A DNA stretch of 64,000 nt from Prevotella sp902465605 (GTDB lineage Bacteria; Bacteroidota; Bacteroidia; Bacteroidales; Bacteroidaceae). Within the stretch, counting starts at the first letter, position 1. Every line of letters begins with the position of its first letter. Under the pieces are notes generated by a model. The model was given only the letters and a program-made list of their open reading frames with translations, did no database searches and was not told the origin of the DNA. Shown piece after piece: positions 44,444 through 52,230 of this stretch. The translations under genes were made by a program, and so were the position numbers. Location of the stretch: assembly GCA_902465605.1 (NCBI GenBank), contig CABQNT010000007.1:62001-126000 (forward strand), given 5' to 3'.

Positions 44444-46141
44444 ATGGCAACAGTAGACGACAAGAAAGTTATCTTCTCTATGGTGGGTGTCTCAAAGATT
44501 ATCCCACAAAACCAAAAACAAGTACTCAAGGACATTTACCTGTCATTCTTCTATGGTGCGAAGATAGGCATCATAGGTCTGAATGGTGCGGGTAAGTCAA
44601 CACTGATGAAGATCATTGCCGGGCTGGAACAACCCACTCAAGGCGATGTGGTGTGGAGTCCTGGCTACTCTGTTGGTTATCTTCCGCAGGATCCTCCCCT
44701 CGATGCAGATAAAACAGTGAAGCAAAATGTGCAAGAGGGCGTGCAGCATGTGTATGACGCACTGAAAGAATACGATGAAATCAATGTCAAATTTGGCATG
44801 GAAGAGTATTATAGTGATCCTGATAAGATGGACAAGCTGATGCAACGGCAGGCTGAAATACAAGATATCATCGATGCCACGGATGCATGGAACATGGATT
44901 CTAAACTGGATAGGGCCATGGCAGCCCTGCGTTGTCCTGCGGGTGACCTGCCCGTGACCAACCTTTCTGGTGGCGAACGGCGTAGGGTAGCACTGTGTAA
45001 GTTGTTGCTGCAAAAGCCTGATGTCTTGTTACTGGATGAGCCAACCAACCACCTTGACGCCGAAAGCATCGACTGGTTGGAGCAGCATTTGCAACAGTAT
45101 GAGGGTACGGTGATTGCCGTTACACACGACAGATACTTCCTGGATGATGTCAGTGAGTGGATTCTTGAGCTGGATAGAGGAGAAGGCATTCCATGGAAAG
45201 GCAACTATTCCTCTTGGTTGGAGCAGAAGACCAAGCGCATGGATCAAGAAGAAAAGACGGCATCGAAGCGACGTAAGACGCTTGAACGTGAGCTTGAATG
45301 GGTTCGAATGGCTCCAAAAGCTCGCCAAGCTAAAGGTAAAGCTCGTTTGAACTCCTATGAGCAGATGTTGAATGAGGAGCAGAAGACCAGGGAAGAGAAA
45401 CTGGAAATCTTCATTCCTAACGGCCCACGATTGGGTAACAAGGTGATTGAGGCGCAGCATGTGAAAAAAGCTTTTGGCGAAAAAGTGTTGTTCAACGATC
45501 TCAACTTCATGCTGCCGCCGAATGGTATCGTAGGTGTTATCGGGCCCAATGGTGCTGGTAAGACCACGCTTTTCCGCCTGATTATGGGATTGGAACAGCC
45601 CGATGCCGGTACGTTTGAGGTGGGTGAAACCGTGAAACTGGTTTACGTTGACCAGCAACACAAGGACATTGATCCCAATAAGACGGTGTACGAAGTGGTT
45701 TCGCAGGGCAATGAAACCCTCCGAATGGGTGGCCGTGACGTCAACGCTCGTGCCTACTTGTCGCGTTTCAACTTCTCCGGAACCGACCAAAACAAAATGT
45801 GTTCAGTGCTTTCGGGTGGTGAACGCAACCGTTTGCAGCTGGCTTTGGCGCTGAAACAAGAAGGAAACGTGCTACTGCTGGATGAGCCTACCAATGATAT
45901 TGACGTAAATACGCTCCGTGCTTTGGAAGAAGGTTTGGAGTCGTTTGCAGGCTGTGCGGTAGTCATCAGTCATGACAGATGGTTCTTAGACCGTATCTGT
46001 ACGCACATTTTGTCATTCGAAGGCGATGGTGAAGTGTTCTACTTTGAGGGATCTTATTCTGAATATGAAATCAACAAGGCCCGTAGATTGGGTGATGAAG
46101 AAATTAAAAAAGGCCGATACAGAAAGCTGATGGAAGACTAA
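44444..46141 (+). CDS. ettA: Energy-dependent translational throttle ABC-F protein
   Basis: Soluble ABC-F ATPase that binds the ribosomal E site and gates early elongation according to ATP supply. It has 565 residues with two ABC domains: GLNGAGKSTL and LSGGERRRVAL in the first, GPNGAGKTTLF and LSGGERNRLQL in the second. The two Walker B boxes are LLLDEPTNHLD and LLLDEPTNDID. The linker and arm between them (WLEQKTKRMDQEEKTASKRRKTL) are typical of EttA. It is followed by a terminator. Confidence 0.95.
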   Translation: MATVDDKKVIFSMVGVSKIIPQNQKQVLKDIYLSFFYGAKIGIIGLNGAGKSTLMKIIAGLEQPTQGDVVWSPGYSVGYLPQDPPLDADKTVKQNVQEGVQHVYDALKEYDEINVKFGMEEYYSDPDKMDKLMQRQAEIQDIIDATDAWNMDSKLDRAMAALRCPAGDLPVTNLSGGERRRVALCKLLLQKPDVLLLDEPTNHLDAESIDWLEQHLQQYEGTVIAVTHDRYFLDDVSEWILELDRGEGIPWKGNYSSWLEQKTKRMDQEEKTASKRRKTLERELEWVRMAPKARQAKGKARLNSYEQMLNEEQKTREEKLEIFIPNGPRLGNKVIEAQHVKKAFGEKVLFNDLNFMLPPNGIVGVIGPNGAGKTTLFRLIMGLEQPDAGTFEVGETVKLVYVDQQHKDIDPNKTVYEVVSQGNETLRMGGRDVNARAYLSRFNFSGTDQNKMCSVLSGGERNRLQLALALKQEGNVLLLDEPTNDIDVNTLRALEEGLESFAGCAVVISHDRWFLDRICTHILSFEGDGEVFYFEGSYSEYEINKARRLGDEEIKKGRYRKLMED

Positions 46142-46159
46142 AATCTCTATCCATACAAC

Positions 46160-46199
46160 AAGCCACGATAGCATCTTGCAAGTGATGTTATCGTGGCTT
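46160..46199 (+). terminator. Terminator of ettA
   Basis: AAGCCACGATA pairs with TATCGTGGCTT around an 18-nt loop, followed by TTTCTTTT, 18 nt after the stop codon. Confidence 0.85.
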
Positions 46200-46228
46200 T
46201 TTCTTTTAGCACTTATCTTCGGGTGCGC

Positions 46229-46759
46229 TTAATCGTTGGTTGGCTGCAGAAATCCCCAAAATTCGTTGGTGATTTTATCATAATCATCCAGCGTTACACG
46301 TCCTCCACATGACATGATGTTGTAGGTAATTCCCGGCCATGTTTTACGCAATCCGTAGTCAACGAATCCCATTCGCTTATAAAACTCGTATCGTTTCTTA
46401 CGCTGTAGGCTGTTGTCAGCGGGCTGATCAACGTCTTCAATGTCAATCATCAGTCGCTCATCTTTATACCTTTCTAATAACCGTTGGAGGATTTTCGTAC
46501 CGATTCCTTTGCCTCGCTCACTGGGCATGACCGCGAAATAAAACAGCCAACTCAAATCATCATGATGATAAGTATAGATCAGTCCCTTAAATTGACCGTT
46601 TTCATCATAAAATCCGAGGAATTTGATATCTGCTCTTTCTTGTAACAATAGCAATGCGTCGAAGGGTATTCGCTCTACTTTTGGAAATGCCTCAACGTAC
46701 AACTGCTTGACAAGCTCGATATCCTTTGAATTTTTGTTTAACTCTTTGATTTCCATCAT
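46229..46759 (-). CDS. GNAT-family N-acetyltransferase
   Basis: About 176 residues. The GNAT acetyl-CoA-binding motif A is visible as FYFAVMPSERGKGIGTKILQRLLERY (R/Q-x-x-G-x-G/A as RGKGIG). The remaining fold ends with MGFVDYGLRKTW. The acetylated substrate is unknown. The minus-strand -7 box TATCTTTG lies just before the ATG at 46759 (or 46756), so the longer frame to 46798 is rejected. Confidence 0.85.
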   Translation of the reverse strand: MMEIKELNKNSKDIELVKQLYVEAFPKVERIPFDALLLLQERADIKFLGFYDENGQFKGLIYTYHHDDLSWLFYFAVMPSERGKGIGTKILQRLLERYKDERLMIDIEDVDQPADNSLQRKKRYEFYKRMGFVDYGLRKTWPGITYNIMSCGGRVTLDDYDKITNEFWGFLQPTND

Positions 46760-46953
46760 ACAATACACAAAGATACAAAATATTTGCAACAATAGCACTG
46801 ACAGACCTCATTTTTTGGGACTTTTATATGATTTTTGGCGACAAAAAACAAGGGTAGGACTTCAATAGATCTTTTTACTATACCGAAAAATGCCATCCAC
46901 TCTGCGTGTATTTCGTGCATTTAGTTATATAGTTGGTAGGGCAGAGGCTATAA

Positions 46954-46996
46954 AAACGACAATGAGTTCGGCGAAACACCGAACTCATTATCGTTT
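46954..46996 (-). terminator. Terminator of rpsP
   Basis: AATGAGTTCGG and CCGAACTCATT pair, extended by AAACGA / TCGTTT outside. On the minus strand it is followed by TTTTTAT. It lies about 120 nt beyond the rpsP stop; nothing else is recognised in 46800-47118. Confidence 0.8.
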
Positions 46997-47118
46997 AACA
47001 GACATATTTCATGTGAGGAAAGTCAAAACCAACGTCAATCGTAAAACATGAAATGTCTTGCGTTTTTGTATCGCTGGAACCTACTGACAGCCTCACCTGT
47101 CTGCATAAAATTGCTGTC

Positions 47119-47679
47119 TTATTCTGCAGCAGCAGGAGCCTCTTCTGTAGTAGCTTCTGCCTCAGCAGTGGTAGCCTCAGCCTCTTCTTCGGCAGCAGCT
47201 TTTGCTTCTTCAGCCTGTGCGGCAGCCTTCTTCTCAGCTACCTTCTTAGCTATTTCAGCATTAATCTTCTTTTCTGCTTCGAGTTCTTTTGCTAATGCAT
47301 CCTTCTTAGTCTGAGTTTCAATCTCGGCTCTTGTCTGCAATCCCTTGTCCTTGTCTTGCTTCCAAGCGTCGAATTTGCTTTGCATAGCAGCCTCGTCGAA
47401 TGCTCCCTTCTTTACACCGCCACGCAGGTGCTTCATAAGATACACACCCTCGCGCTTGAGAATGTTACGAGCTGTGTCTGTAGGTTGTGCGCCAACCTCA
47501 AGCCAATAAAGAGCTCTGTCAAAATTCAAATCTACAGCTGCTGGATTCGTATTAGGATTATACGTTCCAATCTTTTCAATAAATTTACCATCTCGTGGTG
47601 CTCTTGAGTCAGCGATCACGATGCTATAAAAAGCATAGCCTTTGCGTCCGCCGCGCTGCAATCTAATCTTTGTTGCCAT
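47119..47679 (-). CDS. rpsP: 30S ribosomal protein S16 with long acidic/alanine tail
   Basis: S16 protein of the small ribosomal subunit. The first ~95 residues are the conserved core (MATKIRLQRGGRKGYAFYSI, GTYNPNTNPAAVDLNFDRAL, GAQPTDTARNIL). The following ~90 residues are an Ala/Glu/Lys coiled coil ending in an acidic Thr/Ala/Glu tail, roughly doubling the usual 80-90 residue length. Such extensions occur in Bacteroidetes. Antisense frames over the tail are composition artefacts. Confidence 0.96.
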   Translation of the reverse strand: MATKIRLQRGGRKGYAFYSIVIADSRAPRDGKFIEKIGTYNPNTNPAAVDLNFDRALYWLEVGAQPTDTARNILKREGVYLMKHLRGGVKKGAFDEAAMQSKFDAWKQDKDKGLQTRAEIETQTKKDALAKELEAEKKINAEIAKKVAEKKAAAQAEEAKAAAEEEAEATTAEAEATTEEAPAAAE

Positions 47680-47822
47680 TTTTTTGTTTTATTATTTTTA
47701 GGTTTGAATTAATGCCGTCAACTCGTGACAGCGGGTGCAAATTTACGATAAAAAGCTTATCTGTCGAAATATCAACTCCTTGAAAGGTGCTTTGTTAAAC
47801 AATATTAACAAAATTATACGTA

Positions 47823-47862
47823 ACCAGCCAGTCATCCTGCTTCATACATGGGACAACTGGCT
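47823..47862 (-). terminator. Possible terminator of galE
   Basis: CCAGCCAGT pairs with ACTGGCTG around a 23-nt loop, 58 nt beyond the galE stop. The T-tract is weak, so this is tentative. Confidence 0.4.
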
Positions 47863-47919
47863 GATAGATTGTACGGTTAGATGTTGCCTCGTACCCTCTC
47901 TAGAAGGGTTGATAAGGGT

Positions 47920-48957
47920 TTACATCACTCCGTCTTCACGCAATTTCTTCTGCCATTTCCAGGCTGATGCCAGCACGTCTTCAATGGGTGTGTCGGCCTT
48001 CCAACCCAACACTTGGTTGGCTTTGTCCACGTTGCCCCATACTTTTTCGATGTCGCCTTCACGCCGTGGGCCGAACTTCCAATTGAGTTTTACCCCCGTT
48101 GCTTTCTCAAATCCCTCAACGATTTCAAGCGTAGACTCGCCTCTTCCCGTGCCGATGTTGAAAATTTCCATGCGATCGGCGTCTTCTTCCAGCACCCTTT
48201 TCATGGCAGCGACGTGCGCCTTGGCCAGGTCTACTACATAGATATAATCGCGAATGCACGTTCCGTCGGGTGTGTCGTAATCGTTTCCGAAGATGGTTAG
48301 TTGCTTGCGGATGCCCATGGCCGTTTGCGTTACGTATGGAATCAAATTGTTTGGCACGCCGTTGGGCAACTCGCCAATAAGGGCAGATGGATGCGCTCCA
48401 ATGGGATTGAAGTATCTCAAGATGATGCTCTTGATGGCTGCACCGCTGTGAATATAGTCTTGTATGATTTCTTCGTTAATCTGTTTGGTGTTACCGTAGG
48501 GCGAAAGTGCCTTTTGGATAGGGGCTTCCTCCGTCACGGGGAGGTTCTCCTTGGTGGGCTGACCGTATACGGTACAACTGCTTGAGAAGATGATTCCCTT
48601 GACGTGATACTTGGGCATCAGCTCCAGCAGGTTGATTAAAGAGGTGATGTTGTTTCTGTAATACATCAAAGGTTTCTCCACACTCTCACCAACGGCCTTG
48701 GAGGCAGCGAAGTGGATGATGCCGGCAATGTTGTCATATTTCTTGAAAACAGCTTCCGTTTCTTCTTCATTGCACAGGTCTATCTTCTCAAAGCAGGGGC
48801 GAGTTCCCGTGATTTTTTCGATGCCATCAAGGACTTCAATCTTTGAATTGGAAAGATTGTCTACAATAACAACGTTGTAGCCCGCCTGTTGTAGTTCAAC
48901 CGTTGTGTGTGAACCGATAAAGCCAGTTCCGCCAGTGACAAGAATCGTCTGTTTCAT
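47920..48957 (-). CDS. galE: UDP-glucose 4-epimerase
   Basis: Interconverts UDP-glucose and UDP-galactose in the cytoplasm, feeding galactose use and surface glycans. It has 345 residues. The NAD-binding motif is GGTGFIGSHT near 8-17. SSSCTVYG carries the catalytic Ser/Thr region, and the YGNTK Tyr/Lys pair is present. The C-terminal RPCFEK and GRREGDIEKVWGNVDKA segments match GalE. A -7 box TACCTTTG is the complement of 48999-49006. Confidence 0.95.
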   Translation of the reverse strand: MKQTILVTGGTGFIGSHTTVELQQAGYNVVIVDNLSNSKIEVLDGIEKITGTRPCFEKIDLCNEEETEAVFKKYDNIAGIIHFAASKAVGESVEKPLMYYRNNITSLINLLELMPKYHVKGIIFSSSCTVYGQPTKENLPVTEEAPIQKALSPYGNTKQINEEIIQDYIHSGAAIKSIILRYFNPIGAHPSALIGELPNGVPNNLIPYVTQTAMGIRKQLTIFGNDYDTPDGTCIRDYIYVVDLAKAHVAAMKRVLEEDADRMEIFNIGTGRGESTLEIVEGFEKATGVKLNWKFGPRREGDIEKVWGNVDKANQVLGWKADTPIEDVLASAWKWQKKLREDGVM

Positions 48958-49097
48958 CTCTAATGCTAAATTTGAGTCGTTTATAAATATGTGTCTTGCA
49001 AAGGTAGAAAAAAATCCCGAAACATAGACTGGATGTACTAAAAAATCGAAAGAGAATAATTGTTGTCAAGATGAAAATCACGCTGATACCTGCAAAT

Positions 49098-49480
49098 GAT
49101 TTTTCTTGACACCCAACCTCTTCATGCTTGGCTTATTTGTCAACAACCCTACACCTTGTTGCAAATACGCCAGATATGAGCGGGTTTTGGATGTGGTTGA
49201 TGGTCAGGATGTTATGGTTTTGTTGGCTTGTTTTGTGCCCATTTTACACGGTTTTTCAAGCCAAAAGCAATGCTCTAAAGGTGTTATTTGCATGCTTTTA
49301 CACGGCAAAGTCATGTGAATTGGCCGCTAAAGTGATGCATCTTCAGAGGCAAACACATTGACTTTGCGCCAAAATGCCATTTTTCTTGCACGATGAACTC
49401 CTGTATGCATCCTCCAGGCCTATTGATTTTTTCTAGATTGAAGATTTACAAGTGCCGTTTTAGTGGCGAAATTTGATAAA
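49098..49480. repeat. Composite intergenic repeat, copy B
   Basis: Shares with copies A and C, in the same order: GATTTTTCTTGACA, AATACGCCAGATAT, CAAAAGCAATGCTCTA, an array with ATG cores at 49270, 49292, 49313 and 49335 (21-22 bp apart), CCATTTTTCTTGC, CCTATTGATTTTTTCTAGA and GTGCCGTTTTA. It lies between galE and groES. A 16-bp direct repeat TTTATAAATATGTGTC flanks it at 48980-48995 and 49560-49575. Confidence 0.75.
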
Positions 49481-49603
49481 AAATATCAACAATAGGTGCG
49501 ACTTTCATGCTTCATTGTTCACTTAATTTTATTCCACCTAAATGAGGCATGAACATTTCTTTATAAATATGTGTCACCAGCAATGGAGGGGTTAGCGCAT
49601 AAG

Positions 49604-49682
49604 CTGACAAATTTGGCAAATAACAGATTTGACAGCCAGCAGACTGACAAAAGTGGCAGACAGCAGACTGACAAAAATGACA
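49604..49682 (+). promoter_or_regulatory. Repeated upstream sites before groESL promoter
   Basis: CTGACAAATTTGGCA at 49604-49618, CTGACAAAAGTGGCA at 49644-49658 and CTGACAAAAATGACA at 49668-49682 are full copies; a half copy (ATTTGACA) ends at 49634. Each is a rough TGACA...TG(T/G)CA dyad. Spacing is 16, 24 and 24 bp. Position and repetition suggest binding sites for an enhancer-binding activator. Confidence 0.65.
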
Positions 49683-49693
49683 TGCGACTGAGT

Positions 49694-49709
49694 TGGCACG
49701 TTTTTCGCA
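49694..49709 (+). promoter_or_regulatory. Sigma-54-type promoter of groESL
   Basis: TGGCACG-TTTT-TCGCA matches the -24/-12 consensus TGGCACG-N4-TTGCA with one mismatch. The GG (49695) and GC (49707) are 12 nt apart as required. It leaves a leader of about 85 nt before groES. Confidence 0.7.
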
Positions 49710-49804
49710 TGGAAAGGGTGAGTCTTGTAGTTTGATGTTCTGAAGATATTGAACATCTCTCAAGATACATGAATAGAATATAGAAGAACTTAAAAATTAT
49801 TATT

Positions 49805-50074
49805 ATGAAAGTTAAACCATTAGCAGACAGAGTGTTGGTTGCTCCAGCGCCAGCAGAAGAGAAAGTAGGTGGAATTATTATTCCCGACACCGCAAAAGAA
49901 AAACCATTGCATGGTAAGGTGGTAGCCGTGGGTAACGGTACGAAAGACGAAGAGATGGTTCTCAAGGAAGGAGATGAGGTGCTATACGGAAAATATAGTG
50001 GCACGGAATTAGAATTTGACGGTGACACCTATTTGATTATGCGTCAGAGCGATGTTCTTGCTGTGGTCAAGTAA
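49805..50074 (+). CDS. groES: Co-chaperonin GroES
   Basis: The 10-kDa lid of the GroEL chaperonin. It has 89 residues. MKVKPLADRVLVAPA begins the fold, the mobile loop is KVGGIIIPDTAKEKPLHGK, and GDEVLYGKYSGTEL ends the core. GroEL follows 69 bp downstream on the same strand, and the pair forms one operon. The region upstream holds the sigma-54-type promoter and repeated sites described separately. Confidence 0.98.
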   Translation: MKVKPLADRVLVAPAPAEEKVGGIIIPDTAKEKPLHGKVVAVGNGTKDEEMVLKEGDEVLYGKYSGTELEFDGDTYLIMRQSDVLAVVK

Positions 50075-50143
50075 ATTTCGCACAGGTGCATTTTTTACGA
50101 TTAACATACTATAGAACCAATATAAATACAGAATATAAAAATT

Positions 50144-51769
50144 ATGGCAAAAGATATTAAATTCGATGTTGAAGCAAGAGACTTGCTCAAGCAGGGCGTT
50201 GACAAGTTGGCGAATGCAGTAAAAATCACACTGGGGCCTAAAGGTCGCAACGTTGTGATTGAGAAAAAGTTCGGTGCTCCGCAGATTACCAAGGACGGAG
50301 TGACCGTAGCAAAAGAAATAGAGCTGGAGGATGCTTTTGAAAACACCGGTGCACAGCTTGTGAAGAGCGTTGCATCCAAGACGGGTGACGATGCTGGTGA
50401 CGGTACCACAACGGCAACCATCTTGACGCAGGCCATTGTGTCTGAAGGTTTGAAGAATGTTACCGCTGGTGCCAACCCCATGGATTTGAAGCGTGGTATC
50501 GACAAGGCTGTTAGTGCAGTGGTTGAATATATCAAGGCGCATGCTGAGCAAGTGGGTGACAATTACGACAAGATAGAACAAGTGGCTACCGTGTCTGCTA
50601 ACAACGACGCAGAGATTGGTAAACTCTTGGCCGACGCTATGCGTAAGGTGAGCAAGAACGGTGTAATCACCATCGAGGAGAGTAAGAGCCGCGATACCAA
50701 CATCGGCGTGGTAGAGGGTATGCAGTTTGACCGCGGATATCTGTCAAGTTACTTCGTGACTGACACGGACAAGATGGAGAGTGTGATGGAAAATCCATAC
50801 ATCTTGATTTACGAAAAGAAGATATCCAACATTAAAGAATTCTTACCTATCTTGCAGAATGCAGCCGAAAGTGGCCGCCCATTGTTGGTCATCGCAGAGG
50901 ATGTAGATTCTGAGGCATTGACAACGTTGGTTGTGAACCGCCTTCGTGCCGGTTTGAAGATATGCGCTGTTAAGGCTCCTGGCTTTGGCGATCGCCGCAA
51001 GGCCATGTTGGAAGACATCGCTATCTTGACAGGTGGTGTGGTCATCAGCGAGGAAAAGGGCTTGAAACTCGAGCAGGCTACCCTTGAAATGTTGGGTTCT
51101 GCTGAGAAAGTTACGGTCAACAAGGACTACACAACCGTTGTTAACGGTGGTGGACAGAGCGAGAATATCCAGGCTCGTATCAATCAAATTAAGGCCGAGA
51201 TTGAAAATACCACAAGCTCATACGATAAGGAGAAGTTGCAAGAGCGCTTGGCCAAACTCTCTGGTGGCGTAGCCGTTCTTTATGTAGGTGCTAACAGCGA
51301 GGTTGAAATGAAGGAGAAGAAAGATCGCGTTGACGATGCTCTTTGTGCAACTCGCGCAGCCATTGAAGAAGGTGTTGTGGCCGGTGGTGGCATCACTTAC
51401 ATCCGTGCGCTCGACGCATTGAAGGGTGTGAAGGGTGTGAATACTGACGAACAGACTGGTATCAACATCGTAGAGCGCGCTATTGAGGAGCCACTTCGAC
51501 AGATTGTTACCAACGCTGGTGGCGAAGGTGCTGTTGTTGTTGACAAGGTACGTCAGGGCAAAGATGACTACGGATACAATGCTCGTACCGATTCTTACGA
51601 GGACTTGCGCAAAGAGGGTATCGTAGATCCAGCGAAAGTTGCTCGTGTGGCACTGGAGAATGCCGCGTCGATTGCAGGCATGTTCTTAACCACTGAATGT
51701 CTTATTGTTGACAAACCAGAGGAAAAACCTGCCATGCCAGCAGCGCCAGGTATGGGCGGCATGATGTAA
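50144..51769 (+). CDS. groEL: Chaperonin GroEL
   Basis: Folds proteins within a double-ring cavity with GroES. It has 541 residues, normal length. The opening AKDIKFDVEARDLLKQGV, the ATP-binding VKITLGPKGRN, DGTTTATIL and the GGM-rich C-terminus (GMGGMM) are all present. Asp in DDAGDGTTTAT is the ATP-hydrolysis residue. A terminator lies 24 bp after the stop. Confidence 0.99.
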   Translation: MAKDIKFDVEARDLLKQGVDKLANAVKITLGPKGRNVVIEKKFGAPQITKDGVTVAKEIELEDAFENTGAQLVKSVASKTGDDAGDGTTTATILTQAIVSEGLKNVTAGANPMDLKRGIDKAVSAVVEYIKAHAEQVGDNYDKIEQVATVSANNDAEIGKLLADAMRKVSKNGVITIEESKSRDTNIGVVEGMQFDRGYLSSYFVTDTDKMESVMENPYILIYEKKISNIKEFLPILQNAAESGRPLLVIAEDVDSEALTTLVVNRLRAGLKICAVKAPGFGDRRKAMLEDIAILTGGVVISEEKGLKLEQATLEMLGSAEKVTVNKDYTTVVNGGGQSENIQARINQIKAEIENTTSSYDKEKLQERLAKLSGGVAVLYVGANSEVEMKEKKDRVDDALCATRAAIEEGVVAGGGITYIRALDALKGVKGVNTDEQTGINIVERAIEEPLRQIVTNAGGEGAVVVDKVRQGKDDYGYNARTDSYEDLRKEGIVDPAKVARVALENAASIAGMFLTTECLIVDKPEEKPAMPAAPGMGGMM

Positions 51770-51793
51770 AAATCAATTTGATTAAAATAAACG

Positions 51794-51825
51794 AGAGGGT
51801 GTGTCTATTTGTAGGCACACCCTCT
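51794..51825 (+). terminator. Terminator of groESL
   Basis: AGAGGGTGTG pairs with CACACCCTCT around a 12-nt loop, followed by TATTTTAT. Confidence 0.85.
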
Positions 51826-51873
51826 TATTTTATACATATTGTATAAAAAATGCGTTATTTTATATCAAAAAAT

Positions 51874-52030
51874 TTTGAAATCAAAACTAAAACATATATC
51901 TTTGCAACCTAAATACGAAAATATTGATTAAAGTGTTAAGTAAAAAAGATATTTTTGATTTGTTTTAGTAGATTAGTTTTTAAGTAGTTTGTTTTTTTTA
52001 ATCGGATGTCGGGATGACATCCGATTCTTT
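51874..52030 (+). ncRNA. Candidate small RNA between groEL and the amgK-like gene
   Basis: TTTG (51874-51877) and TATCTTTG (51897-51904) form a promoter with a 19-nt spacer. A perfect hairpin AATCGGATGTC / GACATCCGATT with a T-tract stands at 52000-52026. The intervening ~100 nt is AU-rich with no start codon that opens a useful frame. It may be a small RNA or a terminated leader of the downstream gene. Confidence 0.6.
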
Positions 52031-52230
52031 TTTAGGTAGACCTTTCCGCATGCTTGGGGCTGTTGTTGAGGGCGGATATATTTTTCTTTTCCTGCTCGTT
52101 CATCCGTTTTTTCACTAAAAAATGCTTAATTTTGTCTTGTCATTCTGTCTATATCACCTTTCATCAACGAGCGTGTTACGGTTCAATGTGCTGTAAACCT
52201 GTGGAGCAAAGGGAAGAAGAATTGAAATAT

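Noticed and set aside
47048..47314. Plus-strand Ala/Ser-rich frame opposite rpsP
   Set aside because: It is the complement of the Ala/Glu-rich S16 tail and has no independent support.
49512..49763. Minus-strand frame with repeated CHFCQSA, resembling a zinc-finger-like protein
   Set aside because: The repetition is the reverse translation of the CTGACAAAANTGNCA sites ahead of groESL and has no start signal or homologue I know.
52054..52230. N-terminal extension of the AmgK-RapZ fusion
   Set aside because: The extra residues are hydrophobic and unlike the kinase family, and homology begins at the ATG at 52231.
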